NCBI GenBank assembly: GCA_030266525.1
Contig: JAJDIC010000077.1
Location: forward strand, 1 to 10,208
DNA: 10,208 bases
Direction of reading: 5' to 3'
Origin: Desulfovibrio sp. OttesenSCG-928-G15
Lineage (GTDB): Bacteria; Desulfobacterota; Desulfovibrionia; Desulfovibrionales; Desulfovibrionaceae
Shown: positions 1 to 6,608 of the stretch, piece by piece
Numbering within the stretch: position 1 is the first letter of the stretch
How the letters are laid out: each line of letters starts with the position of its first letter
Translations under genes and position numbers: made by a program
Notes under the pieces: generated by a model
Databases searched by the model: none
The model's input: only the letters and a program-made list of their open reading frames with translations
Told to the model about the DNA's origin: nothing

Positions 1-304
1 ATCCCCATCCGCCCAAGGTCGCGCCCATCAGGATGCTCACGGTTATGAGCAGGATTTGCAGCCATTTCCGGGCGAACATCCAGCTCAAGGCGCGGCAACG
101 GGTAGTTACGCTCTGTTCCAAACTGGAGAGCTGGCGCTGGATAGCGGCCTCGGTTGTACTGAGCGCGTTTTTCGACAACTCGCTCAAGCTCTGCTGCAAG
201 GCGCTGAACTGTTGCCGGGTCAGGGCTTCCAATTCCTGCTGCTCCTGCTCGGCTTTGGCCCTCATGCGCTCGGACAGCGAGTTCAAGTTTCCAGTGTTCT
301 GCAT
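1..304 (-). CDS. mobB: MobB/MbeB-like mobilization protein nested inside the relaxase gene (partial)
   Basis: This frame lies entirely within the relaxase gene, shifted by one base, and is open for 101 codons to the left edge. Its ATG has a strong Shine-Dalgarno, GGAGG, about 6 nt upstream, which is not needed by the relaxase. The product begins MQNTGNLNSLSERMRAKAEQ, continues as a Gln/Glu/Leu-rich probable coiled coil (residues 10-66), and ends in a hydrophobic stretch at about 80-99 (WLQILLITVSILMGATLGGW) that looks like a membrane segment. This is the layout of MbeB of ColE1 and MobB of R1162-type plasmids, whose genes also overlap the relaxase gene; those proteins stabilise the relaxosome and link it to the membrane. 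The domain layout and RBS are seen in the sequence; the role is inferred from the family. The C-terminus is outside the window. Confidence 0.75.
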   Translation of the reverse strand, partial: MQNTGNLNSLSERMRAKAEQEQQELEALTRQQFSALQQSLSELSKNALSTTEAAIQRQLSSLEQSVTTRCRALSWMFARKWLQILLITVSILMGATLGGWG

Positions 305-1043
305 ATATTCCTCCCTTGAGGCGGAGTTTTTCTCCGCTCTCCGGGTCTTTGACGGTGATATAATCCTTGCCCGCCCGGTTGATTTCCAGCCCTGCCCCGG
401 TAAGAGTCTGGAGCACGTCTTTGCGATTGCGGACAAGCCCTTGCTCGATGTTGGCCCGCATGTATTCATGGATGGCATCCTTGGCGGCAGCGCGGTCATC
501 TTTATTTGGTGTTTTACCCCAGCGCAGCAGGCGAGCGTTGTGTAAATCGGCATGTTCCGGCGTGTGCAGACGGGCGCGTGCCGGGTCGTCCGGCCTGGCC
601 CAGCCTTCTCGGTGGTTGTGCAGGTCGCGGAACACATCAAAGTGTTTCTGCCAGCCGGGCGGGCAGGGATTGAACGCCTTGCCGCTGGATAATTCCACGC
701 GCGGAATGACGAAGTGCAATTCATGGTGCCCCGCGTGGGAGTGCCGCACCCACAGAATGTTGCGCTGATCCGGCTCCATCCCCGCGAAGGCCATTTCTTC
801 AAAGTCGTTCATGACGCGCTGTTCCTGTTCCGGCGTCACCGCATCGTCCGGGTGCCAGGAAAGCACCCCGGCGGTGAACTTCCATTTGGTGTCCAGCGAG
901 TCAATGAGGTCACGGGTGGTTTCCACATCCCCGCGCAGCACTTCCGGCGGCAGCTCGTCCCGGCCCGGATAATCCGGGCGGACAAGGTAATGCGTGGGGC
1001 CGTCACCACCGCCCTGGCCGTGCGGGAAAACTTTCATATACAT
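1..1043 (-). CDS. mobA: MobA/MbeA-like relaxase (partial, runs off left edge)
   Basis: This is probably the conjugative relaxase that nicks oriT and attaches to the transferred strand through a tyrosine. I read an open frame of at least 347 codons with no stop before the left edge. The N-terminus MKVFPHGQGGGDGPTHYL places a candidate catalytic Tyr at residue 19. Near residues 101-113 it reads HSHAGHHELHFVI. H101, E108 and H110 have the spacing of the HEN signature of ColE1 MbeA-type (MOBP) relaxases, with His in place of Asn. After about residue 150 the chain is basic and helical, without domains I recognise. I chose ATG 1043 because AGAGGA lies 6 nt upstream; ATG 1037, overlapping the mobC stop as ATGA, is the alternative. 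It is the distal gene of the operon, overlaps mobC by 10 nt, and carries a nested mobB in another frame. The family assignment is strong; the exact subclass is inference. Confidence 0.9.
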   Translation of the reverse strand, partial: MYMKVFPHGQGGGDGPTHYLVRPDYPGRDELPPEVLRGDVETTRDLIDSLDTKWKFTAGVLSWHPDDAVTPEQEQRVMNDFEEMAFAGMEPDQRNILWVRHSHAGHHELHFVIPRVELSSGKAFNPCPPGWQKHFDVFRDLHNHREGWARPDDPARARLHTPEHADLHNARLLRWGKTPNKDDRAAAKDAIHEYMRANIEQGLVRNRKDVLQTLTGAGLEINRAGKDYITVKDPESGEKLRLKGGIYAEHWKLELAVRAHEGQSRAGAAGIGSPDPATVQRLAAELERVVEKRAQYNRGRYPAPALQFGTERNYPLPRLELDVRPEMAANPAHNREHPDGRDLGRMG

Positions 1044-1381
1044 GACGAGTCCTCTGATTCAGGTGGCGGGGGTGTGTCTGCTTCCTTCAACTCTCGCTCC
1101 AGGCTGACCAGAGCGGCCAGTACGTCTATCGTTTCGGCGCGGCTCTTGTAGACGTTGGCCCACCGCGCAAGCTGATTCAGGTTAACGCCGATGCGGGCAA
1201 GCTGGCGGACGTGCTCTTTTTCCTGGGGCGTTTGCCGAAGGCGATAATCCAGAGCGCGTTGCCGGATGAAATCCGTCACGGTCTGGCCCTGGGTTTCGGC
1301 CTTGGCGGCGATGACCTCTTTCTCCGCAGGAGTGACGCGCAGCTTCACCAGGGCAGTGCGGGTTTCGGTTTTCGCTTTCAT
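1034..1381 (-). CDS. mobC: MobC/MbeC-like relaxosome accessory protein
   Basis: A 115-residue protein starting MKAKTETRTALVKLRVTPAE. Residues 8-44 read as a ribbon-helix-helix DNA-binding fold (beta strand TALVKLRVT, then two helices). Residues 61-76, LARIGVNLNQLARWAN, match the conserved segment of bacterial MobC proteins. The tail is Pro/Glu/Ser rich. Such proteins bind oriT next to the nick site and help the relaxase open the DNA, and they often repress their own operon. The frame stays open 51 codons further upstream, but that extension is low-complexity and overlaps the small ORF at 1386-1718, so I use ATG 1381. Its own RBS is weak; the upstream frame stops 4 nt before this ATG, so translation is probably coupled. 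The stop overlaps the relaxase start. Confidence 0.88.
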   Translation of the reverse strand: MKAKTETRTALVKLRVTPAEKEVIAAKAETQGQTVTDFIRQRALDYRLRQTPQEKEHVRQLARIGVNLNQLARWANVYKSRAETIDVLAALVSLERELKEADTPPPPESEDSSCI

Positions 1382-1385
1382 GGCG

Positions 1386-1718
1386 TCACCCGGCTCTTTG
1401 GCTTTGCAGGGTTCGAAGGGGCGCAGCCACTCGCCAGCCCCGGCAGGGGACACCGCGCAGCGTGTGGCCACAACGGGTAGGCTGGCTATCAGCAATAACG
1501 CCGGGGAGAAACGGCAACATATCGGGTACGCCACGAAAGAATACGGAAAACGAAATAAACGAATTTGACGAAATTACCGAAAAAATGTCCCTCGCCCTGG
1601 AATGCGTTTGTTCGTATATTTCGTTTCTTTCGTGAGCCGACAATGCCGTGATCAGCTGACCATGCCGCTGGGTAACGAAGGAAGAAAAAAACGAAGAAAA
1701 CGAAAGAAGCATCAGCAT
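1386..1718 (-). CDS. small unrecognised protein or leader peptide between primase and mobC
   Basis: A 110-codon frame I do not recognise. Three things argue that it is translated: AGGAGG lies 4 nt upstream of its ATG (the best SD in this operon), the ATG overlaps the primase stop (ATGCTGA), and its stop falls 4 nt before the mobC ATG. The N-terminus MLMLLSFSSFFSSFV is hydrophobic and Ser/Phe rich. Residues about 29-38 read HERNEIYEQT and about 46-61 are again Ser/Phe rich. These stretches are encoded by the 9-bp repeat blocks read on the minus strand, so the protein composition is driven by DNA repeats. It may be a genuine small protein or simply a ribosome path that couples mobC translation to the primase. 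Against it: it overlaps a probable cis-acting region and shows no recognised domain. Confidence 0.45.
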   Translation of the reverse strand: MLMLLSFSSFFSSFVTQRHGQLITALSAHERNEIYEQTHSRARDIFSVISSNSFISFSVFFRGVPDMLPFLPGVIADSQPTRCGHTLRGVPCRGWRVAAPLRTLQSQRAG

Positions 1719-1777
1719 ATGACCTCCTTTTTTTCGTTACATTCGTTATTTTCGTTTCTTTCGTTTATTGTCGTTAT
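1531..1777. repeat. four alternating blocks of a 9-bp ACGAA iteron-like repeat
   Basis: The motif ACGAA(A/T)nnn recurs with a 9-bp step. On the plus strand it starts at 1533, 1543, 1550, 1559, 1568 and 1577 (the last as CCGAA). On the minus strand it is seen as CGT cores at 1605, 1613, 1622 and 1631. It returns on the plus strand at 1675, 1691 and 1700, and on the minus strand at 1735, 1744, 1753, 1762 and 1772. Blocks thus alternate in orientation, and CACGAAAGAA at 1532-1541 is exactly inverted by TTCTTTCGTG at 1625-1634. The fourth block lies inside the primase coding region. Regularly spaced repeats beside a primase gene resemble iterons of a replication origin or binding sites of a regulator. 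Function is inference; the periodicity is visible. Confidence 0.8.
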
Positions 1778-4084
1778 TTCGCGCAGGGTGATGATTTGCT
1801 TGGGACGGCCTTTCCCGCTCCTTTCTTTTCGGATACTGATACGTTGCTGCGCCTCCAATTGCTGCAAGAGTGGGTGTAATCGCTCCTTGGGGATATTCCG
1901 GCTGAACGCGGCGCTCAAATCCGTGGCCGAAAGTGGCCCCTGTTTCAGTATTTCCAGCAGTTTTTCCTCAAGCGGGTCAACAGACCGATCACCGAAGATA
2001 TACAGCGCGGAATCCTGAGTATAGCCCCACATTGCCAGAGCGGCTTTCAGGTGCGGCACGTCAATGCGTTCCTGGCCGTCCAGCAGAGCGTAGACCAGGG
2101 CAAGGCGCTGTGCCTGCGCTTCGGCCCGGTTGATAATGCTCCCGGCAAGGCCGGTGTGCTCCCTGGATATTTCAGGATAGATGCCCTCCCACATTTCCAG
2201 GGCGCTGGGGGTCATGGTCATGGCTCCGCGTTTCTGCGCCTGGGCCACCAATCGCCACAACTCGCGTTGTATCGGAGCCAGTTCCGTTTCCGGCATCCGG
2301 GGTGGCATGGCCACCAGCTTGGAGCGGCGGGCGCAAATCCAGAGAAAGCGGTTGCCGAAACCGTTGAAGGCCTGCACGTCACCAAGGCAAACGGCCAGCT
2401 CCTGCATGGTGATGTGGGTGATGATATTGATATGCGCCCCTTTGACCGTGATGGGATTGTTTTTTGTCAGCGGGGCGTAGTTGCCGTCATCCCAAAAGCA
2501 GCGGAGTCCCATTGAAAGAGTGTTGCCCTCGCGTTTGGTGCAGGTGAGGCCGCTGGCAAACTCTTCATCCTGAATCATCAGACGCTTATCGCCTTTTTCA
2601 CGGATAGGCTCGTTGGGGTTTTGGCGTTGCCGCCGTTCCCGTTCCTCGTCCGACTCATCCCGGACGTGATAGGCCAGCCCTTCACCGGTAGACAGAGGCC
2701 CGCCGCTCTCCCTGGCGGGCAGAGGCAAGCCCCATTCTCGCAAATCGGCAAGATAGCAATATTCTCGGCCAAAGAGCTTTGTGACCGGATGCCGGGACGT
2801 GCCTTTCCGGGCTTTGCTGGAATTGCCGCAAATGACGGCGAACAGACGCGGCGGGTGAACCGTTTCACCGATATAGAGGTGCGGCCCCTGATTTGGCGCA
2901 TGACCGTAGATTTCCGCGCAAAAGCGCACCAGGGTGGTGATGCCGACCGCCGCCGGGTCGGCCTCGCTGTCCCGCGTGGCCAGATTCACAAACTCGCCCA
3001 GAATGCCGGGGCAGGCGTCAAAGGAAAACAGCGGCCACTCTTTGATGGTGATGTCTTCCGGGTCTGGAGTTGGCGTACTCGCCACGGTAACGGATGGGCC
3101 AAGGCCAGAGAAGCGCCGCGCTGCTCTGCTGGCGAACTCCGACACCGACATGGCGGTTTCAATGTGAACCTGCGGGAGAAATCCCGGCTCGGTCAGATCG
3201 GCCAAATCCCAGCCGCCCGGCAAGGTGTCCGGTGGTTGGACGATGGCAATGTTTTGCGCGGTGTCCTCCAGAGTCCGGGCAAGCTCCAGGGCGGCGGCAA
3301 AGCCCGGCTCGTCGTTGTCCGGCCAGATAATGACTTTACGGCCCTGGAGCGGAGAGAAATCAGCCTTGCCGACAGCGTTGCTGCCGCCGCTCCAGGTGAG
3401 CACTGCATGGTGCGGAAAATAACCTTGGGCGGCGTCCGCCGTCTTTTCTCCTTCCACCAGTAAAACAGGAGCGTCCGGCAGGGATATGAGCTTGGGCAGC
3501 CCGTATAGCGGGCGTGGTTCCGGCAGGGCTTTCCATGCCCACTGCGGACTGCTGGACCCGTATCGTCCATAACAAAGCGGCAGAACGGCCTTGCCGTCCG
3601 GCAAGTCGAACCGGACGGCATAAGCCAGAGTGTGGCCCTGTGCATCTTCATAACGCCAACTCTGGCTGTACTGCCCATGCTGCGGATGTCGGCGCGGCGG
3701 TTCCGGCGCAAACTGCGGAACAGGCAGAATCGACGTGAACGTGGCCGGGGCAGGCGATATCGCGCTGCTTGTGGCCTGCGGGCGGAACCCTTGCGTTGTG
3801 CCGATGTGATACTGTTTTTTCAATTCCCCGGCGGCTTCGCCCTGGCGCATATTCCAGACTTTGGCGGCAAGACCGATAATGTCTCCCCAGGCATCACCAG
3901 AGGCAAAATCACTGCCTTTGCCGGTTTCCAGATTGGTGCGGCAGGAATCGCCATTGCCGCCCTGGAGTGAGGCACAGAGGTATTCCTTGCCGGAAATGCG
4001 GCCTCCGGGGAGAAGGTTTTGCACCACGTCACCCAGCCGGGATTGCAGGCCGTCCTTTACTTCCTGAAAGATATTGCCACTCAT
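1712..4084 (-). CDS. Toprim / DUF3987 primase-helicase-like replication protein
   Basis: A 790-residue protein that probably primes replication of the excised or transferred island. Residues 34-72 (YLCASLQGGNGDSC, then TGKGSDFASGDAWGDI) look like the CHC2-type zinc-binding N-domain of primases. Residues 205-260 form a Toprim-like domain with LLVEGEKTADAA and IIWPDND. GGWDLADL at 290-297 is typical of the linker in such proteins. Residues about 345-690 match DUF3987 (YfjI-like), with a P-loop-like GNSSKARKGTS at 420-430. Residues about 702-768 look like a winged helix. The last 17 residues, NERNENNECNEKKEVIC, are encoded by a 9-bp repeat block. It starts by an ATGA overlap with the upstream regulator gene and its stop overlaps the next ATG. 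The domain calls are by eye; primase activity is inferred from the architecture. Confidence 0.85.
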   Translation of the reverse strand: MSGNIFQEVKDGLQSRLGDVVQNLLPGGRISGKEYLCASLQGGNGDSCRTNLETGKGSDFASGDAWGDIIGLAAKVWNMRQGEAAGELKKQYHIGTTQGFRPQATSSAISPAPATFTSILPVPQFAPEPPRRHPQHGQYSQSWRYEDAQGHTLAYAVRFDLPDGKAVLPLCYGRYGSSSPQWAWKALPEPRPLYGLPKLISLPDAPVLLVEGEKTADAAQGYFPHHAVLTWSGGSNAVGKADFSPLQGRKVIIWPDNDEPGFAAALELARTLEDTAQNIAIVQPPDTLPGGWDLADLTEPGFLPQVHIETAMSVSEFASRAARRFSGLGPSVTVASTPTPDPEDITIKEWPLFSFDACPGILGEFVNLATRDSEADPAAVGITTLVRFCAEIYGHAPNQGPHLYIGETVHPPRLFAVICGNSSKARKGTSRHPVTKLFGREYCYLADLREWGLPLPARESGGPLSTGEGLAYHVRDESDEERERRQRQNPNEPIREKGDKRLMIQDEEFASGLTCTKREGNTLSMGLRCFWDDGNYAPLTKNNPITVKGAHINIITHITMQELAVCLGDVQAFNGFGNRFLWICARRSKLVAMPPRMPETELAPIQRELWRLVAQAQKRGAMTMTPSALEMWEGIYPEISREHTGLAGSIINRAEAQAQRLALVYALLDGQERIDVPHLKAALAMWGYTQDSALYIFGDRSVDPLEEKLLEILKQGPLSATDLSAAFSRNIPKERLHPLLQQLEAQQRISIRKERSGKGRPKQIITLREITTINERNENNECNEKKEVIC

Positions 4085-4368
4085 CGGGTGCTCCGGGCTT
4101 TGATTTCCGCTTTGGTGGGCCTGCCGCGTTTTTTGGGAGCCGCCTGCATGAAGTTTTGATATTCTTCCGATTGCGCCGCTGCCTGGAGAGCCTTTTGCTC
4201 TATCCAGGCATCAACGGAATCCACCAGCCACGCCAGCCTGCGGCCCAGCTTCATGGGCGGCGGCACGGCGTCAAACTGCTTGCGGGCGAGGTGGCCATGA
4301 ACCGCCGCAATGCTCTTGCCTAAAATTGTGGAAAGTTCCTCGATGTTGTAGAATCTCTTCTGTACCAT
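4081..4368 (-). CDS. AlpA/excisionase-like winged-helix regulator
   Basis: A 95-residue DNA-binding protein. Residues 5-56 (YNIEELSTILGKSIAAVHGHLAR, then PPPMKLGRRLAWLVDSVDAWIEQ) match the MerR-like winged helix of AlpA and excisionase-type proteins. These recognise a promoter or attachment site and control excision or expression in integrative elements. The C-terminal KKRGRPTKAE (79-88) resembles an AT hook and is an addition to the short AlpA core. GGAGG lies about 8 nt before the ATG. As the first gene of the leftward operon, its stop overlaps the primase start (ATGA). It probably regulates this operon and perhaps the divergent cargo, with the inverted repeat at 4405-4420 as a candidate site. 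Family call strong; target is inference. Confidence 0.85.
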   Translation of the reverse strand: MVQKRFYNIEELSTILGKSIAAVHGHLARKQFDAVPPPMKLGRRLAWLVDSVDAWIEQKALQAAAQSEEYQNFMQAAPKKRGRPTKAEIKARSTR

Positions 4369-4404
4369 TGTTCATTCCTCCGTGAATGTACGGTTTGTGA
4401 AAAC

Positions 4405-4420
4405 GCCTGAGTATTCAGGC
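4405..4420. promoter_or_regulatory. inverted repeat, candidate operator in the divergent control region
   Basis: GCCTGA-GTAT-TCAGGC is a perfect 6-bp inverted repeat with a 4-bp spacer. It sits 37 bp upstream of the leftward regulator start and about 25 bp before the preferred start of the rightward gene. This is where the promoters of both transcription units should lie, so a regulator site is plausible. I see no convincing -35/-10 pair for either direction. Confidence 0.4.
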
Positions 4421-4444
4421 CAACCGACTATTCTGTGGCAAAAA

Positions 4445-5416
4445 ATGAAAAACGGCTCCACCCCCCAAAAAAGCAACTTGCCTGAAGACCAGGACAGGCT
4501 TGATGAATTAATGCGCGGCCCTGGCCGGAATGAGCTTGAGTTGCGAGGACGACTGCTGGGAAAAAATACCCTTCAGGCCGGGCGGATTATTGCGGAAGAG
4601 TTTGTCAATCGTTTCGGCGAGGCATCCGGTAGCGTGGAAGAGGTTGTAAAGAGACTTCTCCCGGCGGGGCGGGCAACCAGATGGGAAGACTTGGATTTGA
4701 ATATCAACCTGTTCTGCAAACAGTACTATGCGGAGTGGGAGCTGGTTGCCCAACTTCCCGATGGAACCGAGCAAGTGCTAGGCAAAAGCCAACGATACGG
4801 CGATGAAGAAGTGGAGTTTTTTGACCGGGTCAGGTTTGTCCTCTATTCGCTCCCCAGGCAGAAAGATTACAAACTGCCTGAACATAAAGCAGAATATACC
4901 ACTCCTTCGGATATCGCTCGTAATTTTGTCCCGTGCTTCCTTTGCTGGCGTTCTGTCGCAAGAAAGCCTCGTGAAAAGAAGACGCCGTTATGTCACTCTC
5001 ATGATTTGCCAAGCACGCATCCCGAATACAGGCGACGGAAGAGACTGCGAGTGCGGATGCTGGAGATACAACGAGAACTAAAAAGAATCGTAAAAACTCC
5101 TGCATGGGTGAAAGAAAATACGAAGATTCATCCTCGAGACTTTTTTGCCTCCATGTGCATCAGCCCGAACGGGTATTTCCCACATTTGGTGCAACACCTT
5201 GCTTCGTCGGGTATGCCGCTTAATCAATTGGAAGATATCATGCAGGCATTGGAGTCCCCGGTATATTTTGACAAACTTTCTGACCTCATGAAAGAAGCAT
5301 GGCAATTTCATTTTGACGACTTGGGAGCCTACTTTGAGCTGAATTACAATCGGCTGATACGGGCCGAGGCGTGGCTTCAGGCCGAGGCAGAGTATAAGCA
5401 TGGCGGGAAGCGATAA
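4445..5416 (+). CDS. unrecognised cargo protein with zinc-like C-x2-C / C-x2-H motif
   Basis: I do not recognise this gene. The frame is open from GTG 4382 (344 codons), but that start is 13 bp from the divergent regulator start and has no SD, so I prefer ATG 4445 (323 residues); ATG 4511 is also possible. Counted from 4445, C164-F-L-C167-W-R and, after 15 residues, C183-H-S-H186 could bind one zinc. A basic stretch follows (HPEYRRRKRLRVR, about 192-204), suggesting nucleic-acid contact. The C-terminal third is helical and acidic to aromatic (MKEAWQFHFDDLGAYFELNYNRL). No signal peptide or membrane segment is apparent. The next gene begins 11 bp after the stop, so the two are probably cotranscribed. 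Context (mobile island, nuclease and peptidase downstream) makes a defence or regulatory role possible, but that is inference only. Confidence 0.75.
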   Translation: MKNGSTPQKSNLPEDQDRLDELMRGPGRNELELRGRLLGKNTLQAGRIIAEEFVNRFGEASGSVEEVVKRLLPAGRATRWEDLDLNINLFCKQYYAEWELVAQLPDGTEQVLGKSQRYGDEEVEFFDRVRFVLYSLPRQKDYKLPEHKAEYTTPSDIARNFVPCFLCWRSVARKPREKKTPLCHSHDLPSTHPEYRRRKRLRVRMLEIQRELKRIVKTPAWVKENTKIHPRDFFASMCISPNGYFPHLVQHLASSGMPLNQLEDIMQALESPVYFDKLSDLMKEAWQFHFDDLGAYFELNYNRLIRAEAWLQAEAEYKHGGKR

Positions 5417-5427
5417 GCCGTAAACCG

Positions 5428-6516
5428 ATGAAGAAGAATACTCCCCAAGCCCCGGACACTCTTTTGATTAAGGGTTTTCAGCGATATCTCGCATCCTGTA
5501 TTAAGCACATCGTGAGTCAGGATACGTTTCATCACTGCCGTCATTCTGAATACAGAGTGATAACAATTATGCGGCGCTACTGTTTAGCTCAAATTCCCCC
5601 AACCCCTCTGCGGCTTATTCCTTTGGATGTATTTGTAGAGAAAGCGAATTCCATTGCGGATAAGAAAATTGCAGAAAAACTTAAGAAATTTATGATTCTT
5701 GCTGCACAAGGAGATTCAAAGCTAAATGATAGTTCCTTGCCCAAAGAAGACAGATTTGCTTCGGAAACCATTAATCATTACTTCGATGCCGAAGGACGTT
5801 ACCGTTCTGATTTCTTATTAGACTCGCTGGGAATTCAACATTTTCATATCGGGTATAGCAAAAAAACTGACGACAACCTCATTTTTACTAAGCGGTATGG
5901 TAGTAATTTGTATTTGATGGCTATCGGTACGCATGCTGATATGTATATTGAAAATGAGCATAGCATATTGCATCAGGCTTTATACGAATTTGGGCCACAG
6001 TATTACGATAGTAGCGTGATAAGGCTAGCAAATGCTCCCAGGAGGGCAGAAAAACCACCGTTATCCGCCGTCAAACAGCTAAAGGCTGCCGGACTTACCT
6101 TGCCATTTGTGGCTGTTGATGGTTCAGTGCGAGTTGCAGGTTTGGGAATTGCTACGGATAGGACGCCGATGCCCGTTGTGCGTGATACCAATCAAATGTT
6201 GAGGGAGCTGGTTTTCTATCTTTATGGAGACGACTTGAGCATCATAAACGGCGATAGATTTAGGGTTCTTTCTCTGGACAATACTTCTGATGGGCCACTG
6301 ATAATTACGCGGGACTACTCTGATAAGCTTAATAAAAAATATCTTTTTACATTGCTCAATGAGAAGTCCAAACTTGTCCAGCTAATTTCCTTGATCAATG
6401 AGGTTAATCTCATCTCAGGTAAGAGTGGTCAGAGTCTGTATAGCCTTATCAAGGCTAAAATTGATTCTCCACAGAACCAAAAGGCGATGCAGGGGGCTGG
6501 GTATCTTCCTCGTTAG
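5428..6516 (+). CDS. unrecognised cargo protein, likely partner of the preceding gene
   Basis: A 362-residue protein I cannot place in a family. It starts at ATG 5428, 11 bp after the preceding stop, with only a weak SD. The N-terminal 110 residues are helical and basic. The middle contains LGIQHFHIGY (134-143), then NLIFTKRYGSNLYLMAIGTHADMY (in two pieces about 150-161 and 162-173). The HxH pair followed by beta strands and a GTH turn looks like a compact conserved core, perhaps catalytic. A later part (about 215-260) has VAVDGSVRVAG and DRTPMPVVRD. No membrane segment is seen. Base composition is more AT-rich than the mobilization block, hinting at separate acquisition. A toxin or effector role beside the zinc-motif protein is speculation. 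Confidence 0.75.
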   Translation: MKKNTPQAPDTLLIKGFQRYLASCIKHIVSQDTFHHCRHSEYRVITIMRRYCLAQIPPTPLRLIPLDVFVEKANSIADKKIAEKLKKFMILAAQGDSKLNDSSLPKEDRFASETINHYFDAEGRYRSDFLLDSLGIQHFHIGYSKKTDDNLIFTKRYGSNLYLMAIGTHADMYIENEHSILHQALYEFGPQYYDSSVIRLANAPRRAEKPPLSAVKQLKAAGLTLPFVAVDGSVRVAGLGIATDRTPMPVVRDTNQMLRELVFYLYGDDLSIINGDRFRVLSLDNTSDGPLIITRDYSDKLNKKYLFTLLNEKSKLVQLISLINEVNLISGKSGQSLYSLIKAKIDSPQNQKAMQGAGYLPR

Positions 6517-6537
6517 GGTGCCCCAAAGCAAACAGGT

Positions 6538-6565
6538 TTGAGTTTATAAATTTTTGCCTTATATT
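6538..6565 (+). promoter_or_regulatory. candidate promoter of the YhcG-family gene
   Basis: TTGAGT (6538-6543), a 16-bp spacer and TATATT (6560-6565) resemble a sigma-70 promoter in the 92-bp gap after the preceding gene. The gap is distinctly AT-rich. It would let the nuclease gene be transcribed independently. A short SD (AGGA, 6600-6603) precedes the ATG at 6609 by 5 nt. Confidence 0.4.
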
Positions 6566-6608
6566 TCTGACAGCCATAGGCTCATTACCTCTATTTTATA
6601 GGATTTCT

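Noticed and set aside
714..1151. Plus-strand open frames opposite the relaxase and mobC
   Set aside because: The minus strand encodes recognisable relaxase and MobC motifs here; the plus-strand peptides are low-complexity shadows.
1531..1777. CRISPR array
   Set aside because: The repeats are only about 9 bp, contiguous, without unique spacers, and they switch strand.
2621..3463. Long plus-strand open frame (280 codons) opposite the primase gene
   Set aside because: It is antisense to a clear Toprim/DUF3987 coding sequence, shows no recognisable domain, and is explained by GC-rich codon bias.
4382..4444. GTG start at 4382 for the first cargo gene
   Set aside because: It leaves 13 bp to the divergent regulator start, lacks a Shine-Dalgarno and overlaps the likely operator; ATG 4445 is preferred, though not proven.
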